DNA of 26,368 bases, taken from assembly GCA_051880395.1 (NCBI GenBank), contig JBJENW010000026.1, forward strand, positions 1 to 26,368, in the 5' to 3' direction. Made by a program: the position numbers and the translations under genes. The stretch's first letter is position 1; every line of letters starts with the position of its first letter. The stretch is from JBJENW01 sp051880395. GTDB taxonomy: Bacteria > Bacillota > Clostridia > Lachnospirales > Lachnospiraceae. Below are positions 7,414 through 13,665 of this stretch, in pieces. The notes under the pieces are model-generated. The model had not been told where the DNA came from, did no database searches, and saw only the letters and a list, made by a program, of their open reading frames with translations.

Positions 7414-8650
7414 CTCTCTCCTCCGGCAGATGATACCCGCATTCCCAGAGTTTTTCCGGGTGATGCATCGGATTCTGTTTTACCCACTTTCCCTGTACTT
7501 TTCCGTTTTTTTCTCCGGTTTCCTGAAACCGGTACAATGGATTCAGACGAATCGTATCGCCATCCATGCCATCTAATTCCACAATTTCCAACAACTTTCT
7601 GCTGCGGTCCCGCAAACGCCCCAGATGCACAATGATATCGATTCCCGATGCGATCTGTCCGCGTATCGCGGGCAATGGAAGATCCATTCCCATCAATACC
7701 ATCGTCTCCAAACGCTTGAGCATATCCGCCGCAGAATTGCTGTGACCGGTACTCATCGTGCCCCGATGCCCGGTATTACTCGCTTGCAAAAGATCAAGAC
7801 ATTCCCCAGAACGGATTTCTCCCACCACGATGCGATCCGGTCGCATTCGAAGACTTGTTTTCACCAGATCTCGCATATCGATAGCAAGCACACCTTCCAT
7901 GCGGGACTGTCTGGTTTCCAGGCGCACCAGATTGGGAATTCCCTGAATCTGTAACTCTGCGGAATCCTCAATGACGATCACGCGTTCTGATTTTGGAATA
8001 TAAGCCGAAAGGGCATTTAAAAATGTGGTTTTTCCGGAGCCGGTACCGCCGGAGACAAAGATGTTATAACCGGATTTGACCAATAAAGATAAGAATTTGA
8101 CGATCTCCTCTGAAATGGCACCCCACTGGATCAACTGCTGCATTGTCATCGGGTGCTTGGGGAATTTTCGAATGGAAAGGATCGCCCCGTCCACAGACGC
8201 CGGCTCCATAACAATGTTTACACGCGAACCGTCCGAAAGCCGCGTATCGAGGATCGGATTTGACTCATTCACGATCCGGTTACTGCTTCCCGCGATCTGC
8301 TGTACCACATCCAACAGTTTTTCTTTCGAGGAAAACCGTTTTTCCCACTCTACGATCTCCCCATTTTTCTCGTAAAAAATACCGTTTGTACCGTTTACCA
8401 TCACCTCTGTGATGCTCGGATCATCCAAAAGCTCCTGTAAAATATCCAGCTTGCGAATCGAGTTAAAAACCAACTGAAACAACTGCTCCTTTTCTGCCAT
8501 CGTCAGGCTGTGTGTGCGGCTGTATGATGTGATCTCCTCTAAGATCTTCTGCTCTAATTCCTCATCCGCAATCTCGCAGCGCATGTCCATACTGCCAAGC
8601 ACCGTATCCCGGATTTCCTGCGTCAATTCCTGTATCGTCGTCCGTGCCAT
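7397..8650 (-). CDS. tadA: TadA/CpaF pilus assembly ATPase
   Basis: A 417-residue cytoplasmic hexameric ATPase of the secretion/PilB superfamily that powers pilus assembly. The N-terminal domain includes DPSITEVMVNG (about 78-87), typical of CpaF. Walker A is GGTGSGKTT (about 201-209), the Asp box VIEDSAEL is near 226-233, Walker B RIVVGEIR is near 273-280, and the His box TGHRGTMSTGHSN is near 293-305. All motifs are intact. The start was set 11 codons into the open frame because AGAGGAGGAAGCT directly precedes this ATG. The 5' end overlaps the 3' end of the CpaE-like gene by 89 bp. Confidence 0.95.
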   Translation of the reverse strand: MARTTIQELTQEIRDTVLGSMDMRCEIADEELEQKILEEITSYSRTHSLTMAEKEQLFQLVFNSIRKLDILQELLDDPSITEVMVNGTNGIFYEKNGEIVEWEKRFSSKEKLLDVVQQIAGSSNRIVNESNPILDTRLSDGSRVNIVMEPASVDGAILSIRKFPKHPMTMQQLIQWGAISEEIVKFLSLLVKSGYNIFVSGGTGSGKTTFLNALSAYIPKSERVIVIEDSAELQIQGIPNLVRLETRQSRMEGVLAIDMRDLVKTSLRMRPDRIVVGEIRSGECLDLLQASNTGHRGTMSTGHSNSAADMLKRLETMVLMGMDLPLPAIRGQIASGIDIIVHLGRLRDRSRKLLEIVELDGMDGDTIRLNPLYRFQETGEKNGKVQGKWVKQNPMHHPEKLWECGYHLPEERDEKTA

Positions 8651-9644
8651 AGCTTCCTCCTCTCTGAACAAGGTTCCGTACAAAGTCGCCCAGTTCTGTG
8701 TATTCTAATTGTTCTAAGAAACTGCTGCCTTTTCCCTGCAGACGTTCCTGTACGCAGAGTTCAACCGGCTGAATGCGCGCACATAATTCACTGTCATACA
8801 TCTGCATACAATCCAGAAATTCCTGCTGTTGTGCCTGAGAAAGCCGTCCTTTTTTTGTCATGCAATACAAAAAATCCAGTTTCTCCACCAGATCATAAAA
8901 ACCCGGAAGCATCGAACCGAGATCCAGCAGCAGCACTTCATAGTCGGTTTCCTCTAAAATGCGCGTCAAAAGCGCCTCGTATGTCGCACCGGAAACCTCA
9001 TACAGATTTGCCGGATTTTTCATAGGCGGCACATAGGAAAGTCCATCATAGGAATACAAAACACTTTCCAGCTGCTGCGCAAATCCGCCCCGGTTATGCA
9101 ACAACATGGCTGCCAGATCGCTGAGATCTTTCTTCCACTCTTCCTGCAAAAAGCAGGAAAGTCCGCTGCACTCCATCAGATTCAGATACAGTACCTTTTT
9201 CTCGCGCGCCAGCTCCTTTCCCAGAAGAACGGAAAACGGCAGTTGCATTTCGTGTCCGCCCGGTGCATACACACCGATGATCTGTTTTTCGTGCCCGAAA
9301 CTTCTCCAGGACTGTGTTTCTTTCTGATGCTTCTGCCAGCCGAAAAAAAGCTGCCGCAAGATCTCGCCTGCCTCCTGATATTTCAGGATGACTTCTTCCT
9401 CCTGCACCTCGGGCGGCACTTCACCTTCACTGAAAAAGAAGGCGACGTCTTCCTTTCCCCGCAGTTCCCAAAACGGCTCTGCAAGCAGTGCAAGGTCCAT
9501 TGGTTTCTCATTTTCTGCATACGCCTGTGGCGATGTGAACACCGAAAATTCTGCCTTTTTGTCTGTCTGCTGCATGAAATACTCCAGCAATGCTTCGACA
9601 TAAGATGTGTCTGTATCACAGACCGCTATTTTTATTTTTTTCAT
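8562..9644 (-). CDS. CpaE/TadZ-like pilus localisation protein with degenerate P-loop
   Basis: A 360-residue protein. Residues 1 to about 70 look like a receiver-type domain (KIAVCDTDTSYVEALLEYF), and the rest like a MinD/ParA fold (VLYLNLMECSG, YEVLLLDLGSM). This is the layout of CpaE/TadZ, which places the Tad machine at the membrane or pole. The expected deviant Walker A (KGGxGKT) is replaced by APGGHEMQLPFS with no Lys-Thr pair, so ATP binding may be lost. The start has GGAGGTGATACG and overlaps the peptidase stop as ATGA. The last 29 codons overlap tadA and look compositionally odd, possibly the result of an old stop loss or frameshift. Confidence 0.8.
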   Translation of the reverse strand: MKKIKIAVCDTDTSYVEALLEYFMQQTDKKAEFSVFTSPQAYAENEKPMDLALLAEPFWELRGKEDVAFFFSEGEVPPEVQEEEVILKYQEAGEILRQLFFGWQKHQKETQSWRSFGHEKQIIGVYAPGGHEMQLPFSVLLGKELAREKKVLYLNLMECSGLSCFLQEEWKKDLSDLAAMLLHNRGGFAQQLESVLYSYDGLSYVPPMKNPANLYEVSGATYEALLTRILEETDYEVLLLDLGSMLPGFYDLVEKLDFLYCMTKKGRLSQAQQQEFLDCMQMYDSELCARIQPVELCVQERLQGKGSSFLEQLEYTELGDFVRNLVQRGGSYGTDDDTGIDAGNPGYGAWQYGHALRDCG

Positions 9645-10150
9645 CGTATCACCTCCAGATAGATCAGACTGCCCAAAAAGATCGGCAGTGAGAAATGAAT
9701 CATGCAGGACGCCTCCACGGTTTTCGGGCGGTAGTGCTGCAACGTTCGTGTCTGTACACATGTTTTCATATAGTGGAAAAAATAAGAGAATCGTTCTTTC
9801 ATATTTTTCTCAGATACCATTTTCAGAACTGCGAAGCCTGCTCCGCAAAGAAATGCACTTATCATACATGGGAAAATATCTTGTTTCTGTAAGAATAGAC
9901 CAGACATAATGAAAAGTTTGAGATCGCCTGCGCCAATCGCACGCATACGAAATAAGAAAAATAGAACCCAGAATATAGTCCATAGCTGCCACCACGCTGC
10001 AGCGAAACCCTTCAGTCCATGGAAATACAACTGCCCTGCACTCCCCACGAGAAGTCCCGAAAGAATCAGCGCATTCGGTATTTTCCAACTGCGAAAATCT
10101 GTCACCACTGCTGCCGCCAAAAACACGAGCAGTAGAATTTCTAATTGCAA
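9641..10150 (-). CDS. A24 prepilin peptidase heading the Tad operon
   Basis: A 169-residue membrane protein of the TadV/CpaA class. The catalytic aspartates are D18 in TDFRSWKIPN and D76 in GAGDLK, both canonical, and several hydrophobic helices are evident. It cleaves class III leaders such as that of Flp. It starts with TTG after GGTGAGGACAG and ends in an ATGA overlap with the CpaE-like gene. It is the first gene of the operon. It is more canonical than the second A24 protein at 2068-2475. Confidence 0.88.
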   Translation of the reverse strand: MQLEILLLVFLAAAVVTDFRSWKIPNALILSGLLVGSAGQLYFHGLKGFAAAWWQLWTIFWVLFFLFRMRAIGAGDLKLFIMSGLFLQKQDIFPCMISAFLCGAGFAVLKMVSEKNMKERFSYFFHYMKTCVQTRTLQHYRPKTVEASCMIHFSLPIFLGSLIYLEVIR

Positions 10151-10395
10151 CTGTCCTCACCTGCCTTTCTTTTTGCTCGACCTGTTTTGCAAGTGGAAGT
10201 ATACGACAGTGTTTCTTTCTTGTCTGCATTTCTATCCGATTTGATAGAATTTTTAGTATCCTTTTACAAAAACAATGGAAAGGCTTTATGCACTTTCCAC
10301 TGTAAACGCAAGCTTTTTTATTTGCATGTTGCAGCCACTACTTTATCGGCTGCCCGAAACGTTATCGACTCCACCACTCTTTGAAAAAGAGTGAC
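10151..10395 (-). other. Upstream region of the Tad operon
   Basis: About 245 bp with no credible gene. The Tad promoter should lie here, but no strong sigma-A pair is visible; GATACT near 10256 is the best -10-like hexamer and has a poor -35. Several dyads occur: TTCTATC/GATAGAA at 10230-10249, GGAAAG/CTTTCC at 10277-10298, and GCAGCC/GGCTGC at 10331-10352 with CCACTAC at its loop. The last one resembles the flank of hairpin element 1. No known riboswitch was recognised. Confidence 0.5.
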
Positions 10396-10796
10396 GCAAA
10401 AAATATCTCAACCGGAGGATTTCTATGGGGACGTTTCCGAAATTCGGCTGGGTGCGCAAGGCGGGGGCGGCTGCTTCCAGAAAGGCTAGACAGAAATGAA
10501 GTCGAGTTTGGGTGGGCGGATTTGCGATGCTTTATTTTTACTGTTTTCCGAATGTCGTACAAACTGCACGCATGTGTATGTGGGAGAAAGACTCAAAAAC
10601 AGACTCTTTCTCCCACATACACATGCGCACAGCTTGTACGCCTCTCGGCAAAACAGCAAAGGCATCGCAAATCCGCCCACCCAAACTCACTAACATTTCT
10701 GTCAAAGCCTTTCTGGAAGCAGCTGCCCCCGCCTTGCGCACCCAGCCGAATTCCGAAAACTGTGTATCGGAAACGGTAGGTTAAGATTTTTTTCGC
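10396..10796. repeat. Long imperfect palindrome, hairpin element 2 (A arm left, B arm right)
   Basis: Same family as element 1 but in inverted orientation. The left arm has the A-type blocks GGCTAGACAGAAATGAAGT and GGACGTTTCCG. The right arm, read on the minus strand, has the B-type blocks ATACACAGTTTTCGG and CTTTGACAGAAATGTTAGT. The arms pair over about 195 bp, with a near-perfect centre at 10582-10614 (GGGAGAAAGACTC). Between the fixed blocks the sequence differs strongly from element 1 yet remains complementary across the arms, for example AAGGCGGGGGC with GCCCCCGCCTT. T-runs follow the hairpin on both strands. Open frames across it are by-products of its composition. Confidence 0.9.
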
Positions 10797-10990
10797 TTAG
10801 GAAAAGTGTTGCGAACCCGATACGTTTTTGACTAATGTAAAGATTTGTTTATCTACAACAACTATTCAGAAAAACCAATACAAAGCAAACGCATATTTGT
10901 CGAAACATTTTTTTTAATATTAAAAATAATGTTTCATACGAAATATTTTATAAATTCACAAATACGTTCCGTCTGCAACACTTTTCCCCA
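10797..10990. other. AT-rich spacer between hairpin elements 2 and 3
   Basis: No gene is seen. It contains a dyad at about 10899-10932 (GAAACATT and AATGTTTC around an AT-rich centre). The motif GCAACACTTTTCC occurs next to element 3, and in inverted orientation next to element 2, so the B-arm flanks are also conserved. TTTCATACGAAATATTTT at about 10930 resembles TTTCATACGAATATTTT at about 16-32 near element 1. Confidence 0.6.
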
Positions 10991-11381
10991 AAAAACAGTT
11001 CTCAGCCTACCGTTTCCAATACATAGTTTCCGGGATTCGGGCAGGCGCAGAACACGGGGCGGCATCTTACAGAGTGGCTTTGACAGAAATGATAGTAAGT
11101 TCCGACGGGCAGTTCTGCGATGCCTTTGCTGTTTTTTGATTGTTGAACAACCGGTGCATCCTGTCCGCCCGGAAAAGAATCCGGTTTTGATTCTTAGCCG
11201 GGCGAACAGGATGTGCCGGTTGTTCAACCTCCAAAAAACAGCAAAAATAAAGCATCGCAGAACTGCCCGTCGCGAACTTACTTCATTTCTGTCTAGCCAC
11301 TCTGTAAGATGCCGCCCCGTGTTCTGCGCCTGCCCGAATCCCAGAAACGTCCGTAAAGGAATCCCCAGGCTGAGATTTGTT
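10991..11381. repeat. Long imperfect palindrome, hairpin element 3 (B arm left, A arm right)
   Basis: Third copy, in the same orientation as element 1. The left arm carries CTTTGACAGAAATGATAGT and CCAATACATAGTTTCCGG. The right arm read on the minus strand carries CTAGACAGAAATGAAGT and GGACGTTTCTGGG. Its variable segments (such as ACACGGGGCGGCATCTTACA) match neither other copy but match its own opposite arm. The centre is AAAGAATCCGGTTTTGATTCTT. On the minus strand the hairpin ends in CTGTTTTTTGG, so it could terminate transcription arriving from fliS. Confidence 0.9.
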
Positions 11382-11392
11382 CCCCCAAGCCA

Positions 11393-11421
11393 TGTATAGT
11401 TTTTCCTTTTTTGATTATAAT
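11393..11421 (+). promoter_or_regulatory. Candidate sigma-A promoter for the YaaL-like gene
   Basis: A perfect -10 TATAAT (11416-11421) lies 17 bp after a weak -35, TGTATA. The start codon is about 38 bp downstream. It lies just outside hairpin element 3. Confidence 0.6.
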
Positions 11422-11458
11422 GGAAGTAGTACCATTTTATACCGAAAGGAGTGTTTTT

Positions 11459-11704
11459 ATGTTTTCCATGAAAAAAAACGTCTCTTTCCGAGAAAAGAGA
11501 CGCCTTGCGCTGCTTGCCGAGATTGAACAGACCCAGAAAGACCTGTCCGCTGCTTATCTGAATTTTCAGGACGCAGTTGAACCGGAGTTGATCGATTTTT
11601 ATATTTATCAATTAAAAGCCAATCAGGTCAAACACCAGTTTCTGCTGCGTCAGTTAAAAGAGACCGACTACGCGAAAAATCCCCTTCCGGCCTCCGGCTC
11701 CTGA
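11459..11704 (+). CDS. yaaL: YaaL-like protein (DUF2508)
   Basis: An 81-residue, highly charged, helical cytoplasmic protein. The core EIEQTQKDLSAAYLNF, then EPELIDFYIYQLKANQVKHQ, follows the DUF2508/YaaL pattern (acidic-Leu-Ile-Asp, then IY, then a long helix ending in LK). Its function is unknown. In many Firmicutes yaaL lies near recR and bofA, but those genes are not here. ATG at 11459 follows AAAGGAG. It is the only plus-strand gene in the window, and its last 37 bp overlap the end of the convergent fliS. Confidence 0.75.
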   Translation: MFSMKKNVSFREKRRLALLAEIEQTQKDLSAAYLNFQDAVEPELIDFYIYQLKANQVKHQFLLRQLKETDYAKNPLPASGS

Positions 11705-12144
11705 AGACTTTCGTTTAACTCTCCCCTTCCGTATGTGATGCCGGCATATACCCGCTGGGTATGCTGCATCAACGGTTGGGATTGATCTTGATCTGCCACT
11801 TCACAGAATGCTTCATACAATTCTTTCAACTGACTTTCTGCCTCCTCGATTCCATCCGGCCGGTTCTGATACATGGCTCTGGCCAGACTTCTTCTGCAAT
11901 AGGTGTAGACCGCATACAGATCGTATGCAATCTTATATTGAAAATCCAGACAGTCGCACAATTCTTTTAGTACGGTATCTGCATTTCGAATCTGCTGCTT
12001 TGCATCCTGCGTCTGCGCTTTTTGCATCGCATCTTTTGCATCCTGCAGATATTCGAGTGCCATCTCATATAAGATCACCACAAGCTCCGAGCGGTTGCTG
12101 CTCGTGATGCGGCGGGTAAATTCGTGTTTTTTGATATCGTTCAT
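11668..12144 (-). CDS. fliS: FliS-like flagellin export chaperone
   Basis: A 158-residue helical protein. The segments SSNRSELVVILYEMALEYL, then DTVLKELCDCLDFQY, then LYAVYTYCRRSLARA match the FliS pattern (sP.eLi.mLYd, ii.eL...LD, L..LYdy). FliS binds the C-terminal helices of flagellin in the cytoplasm, prevents early polymerisation and delivers it for export. Its place directly downstream of flagellin fits. The SD is AAAGGAGGCAGC. It runs about 30 residues longer than typical FliS, and the tail is encoded in the region overlapping yaaL. Confidence 0.8.
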   Translation of the reverse strand: MNDIKKHEFTRRITSSNRSELVVILYEMALEYLQDAKDAMQKAQTQDAKQQIRNADTVLKELCDCLDFQYKIAYDLYAVYTYCRRSLARAMYQNRPDGIEEAESQLKELYEAFCEVADQDQSQPLMQHTQRVYAGITYGRGELNESLQEPEAGRGFFA

Positions 12145-12155
12145 GCTGCCTCCTT

Positions 12156-12176
12156 TCTGGTGTGTAGCACACCAGA
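12156..12176. terminator. Perfect 9-bp hairpin between flagellin and fliS
   Basis: TCTGGTGTG, a 3-nt loop, then CACACCAGA. In the flagellin mRNA it lies between the flagellin stop and the fliS SD with no U-run after it. There it could stabilise the flagellin transcript or limit read-through. On the plus strand it is followed by CTTTTTATTTT and could terminate read-through from yaaL. Confidence 0.55.
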
Positions 12177-12180
12177 CTTT

Positions 12181-13539
12181 TTATTTTAATAGCTGTAAAA
12201 CCTGCTGTGGCTGATCGTTCGCCTGCGCCAAGACGCTGGTCGCTGCCTGCGACAAGACATTTAGTTTCGTGTATTCGGTCATTTCCTCCGCCATATCCGC
12301 ATCGGAGATTCGTGACAATGCCTGTGTCAGATTTTCCTGTGCCTGATCGAGACTTGCGGTTGCGGAATCCAGGCGATTTTCATAGGCGCCTAATTTTGAT
12401 CGTACCGAACTTACTTTTTTCAATGCGCCATCCAAAGAATTCATCGCTTTTTCCGGTCCGCCTACTTTTGTGACATCCACATCGTCGATATACATACTTT
12501 CTGTGGAAAGCTCCGGGATGACAACGTTCATGATCTGGTGCTCTCTGGCTCCGATCTGAAGGGTCATCGGTCCGATATCTGTGACTTCAAATGTGATCGT
12601 CTCATTTGTAAATCCACTCTCTGCATAAAACGAAAGTTCAAATCCGTTTCGATCTGTAACCGTAATGCGGTTTCCATCCGCCTGTGCAGTTGCTGTATGC
12701 GAAAATGCATCATCTCCGGTTGTTGTCAATGTTACCTTCGAATCTGTTCCCGTTACATCTACTGTTGTCCCAATACCAAATAAATCCGAATCTGAATTGA
12801 TCTTAATTTGTGCAGAAGAACCATACGCATCTGTCTGCAATTTATATTGTCCATTATCTTCTATCAGTTTCACCCCAGCCTGCTCAGCCGTATTTCTCAA
12901 TTTCTCTTTCACATCATCCGCTGTTTCACCTGTCTGAAACGTAACCTCAACACCATTAATGGAAAAAAAAGTATCTGATGGAAGTGTTCCTGTTGGTAAT
13001 GTAACATCCACTTCCGCTTGTTTTGCACTTGCCATCTCTAAGCTGTAACATCCCGACGGCACCTCATCCGAGACCTCTACACGGGAAACCCCGCTTGTCG
13101 AAGGATACACCCGTTTTGCCAGATTTCCGTCTAACAGCGGTTTTGCATTAAACTCTGTATCTTTCGAGATACGGTCAATTTCTTCTTTCAACGAACTGAT
13201 CTCATCCTGTACCGCCTGCTTGTCATCCTGTGAATTGATTCCGTTTGCCGCCTGTACGGAAAGTTCGCGCATACGCTGAATGATATTGACAACCTCATTT
13301 AATGCGCCGTCCGCTGTCTCGATCACACTCATTCCGTCTGAACCGTTTCGGGAGGCCTGATCTAAGCCATCAATCTGCGACTGCATTTTACTGGAAATGG
13401 CCATGCCGGCCGCATCATCTTTTGCATGATTAATTTTTAAACCGCTCGATAAGCGTTCCATTGTCTGTGATAACTTATCTTCTGTCCGCAAGAGCTGATT
13501 GTTTGTTATGACTGCTGCCATATTGTGATTAATTTTCAT
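12181..13539 (-). CDS. fliC: Flagellin
   Basis: A 452-residue filament subunit exported by the flagellar type III system. The N-terminal D0/D1 has the classic MKINHNMAAVITNNQLLRT, then LSSGLKINHAKDDAAGMAIS. The C-terminal D1/D0 has LGAYENRLDSA, ISDADMAEEMTEYTKLNVL and a final QPQQVLQLLK. The central part (about 160-320) is a variable surface domain that includes a segment like a flagellin hook IN motif (SINGVEVTFQTGETADDVKE). The start was chosen at the ATG after GAGGTGCGAT, four codons into the open frame. A sigma-28 type promoter lies 100 bp upstream. The GC and codon use of the variable domain look lower than at the conserved ends, common for antigenic flagellin cores. Confidence 0.95.
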   Translation of the reverse strand: MKINHNMAAVITNNQLLRTEDKLSQTMERLSSGLKINHAKDDAAGMAISSKMQSQIDGLDQASRNGSDGMSVIETADGALNEVVNIIQRMRELSVQAANGINSQDDKQAVQDEISSLKEEIDRISKDTEFNAKPLLDGNLAKRVYPSTSGVSRVEVSDEVPSGCYSLEMASAKQAEVDVTLPTGTLPSDTFFSINGVEVTFQTGETADDVKEKLRNTAEQAGVKLIEDNGQYKLQTDAYGSSAQIKINSDSDLFGIGTTVDVTGTDSKVTLTTTGDDAFSHTATAQADGNRITVTDRNGFELSFYAESGFTNETITFEVTDIGPMTLQIGAREHQIMNVVIPELSTESMYIDDVDVTKVGGPEKAMNSLDGALKKVSSVRSKLGAYENRLDSATASLDQAQENLTQALSRISDADMAEEMTEYTKLNVLSQAATSVLAQANDQPQQVLQLLK

Positions 13540-13638
13540 ATCGCACCTCACATCTATTCTTTTTCCTCTGCACTCTTTTTGCAGAACGGTTTTGCATCCC
13601 TGCTGTTTCTTCTATAGAAAATCCTTTTTCAATAGATT

Positions 13639-13665
13639 GTATCGGACGATTTTTAATTTCTCTTA
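13639..13665 (-). promoter_or_regulatory. Sigma-28 (SigD/FliA) type promoter of flagellin
   Basis: On the minus strand TAAG (13665-13662), a 15-bp spacer, then TCCGATAC (13646-13639), close to TAAA-N15-GCCGATAT. The -35 overlaps the stop codon of the upstream DUF6240 gene. The leader is about 95 nt. Confidence 0.8.

Noticed and set aside
9810..10229. 139-codon minus-strand frame upstream of and inside the first prepilin peptidase
   Set aside because: It overlaps a clear A24 peptidase in another frame, has no SD and encodes low-complexity basic sequence.
10370..10402. Possible c-di-GMP-I riboswitch, suggested by GAAA then GACGCAAA
   Set aside because: The GCAAACC partner, the GCC after GACGCAAA and the rest of the P2/P3 architecture are missing, and the sequence merges into hairpin element 2 on the wrong strand for the Tad operon.
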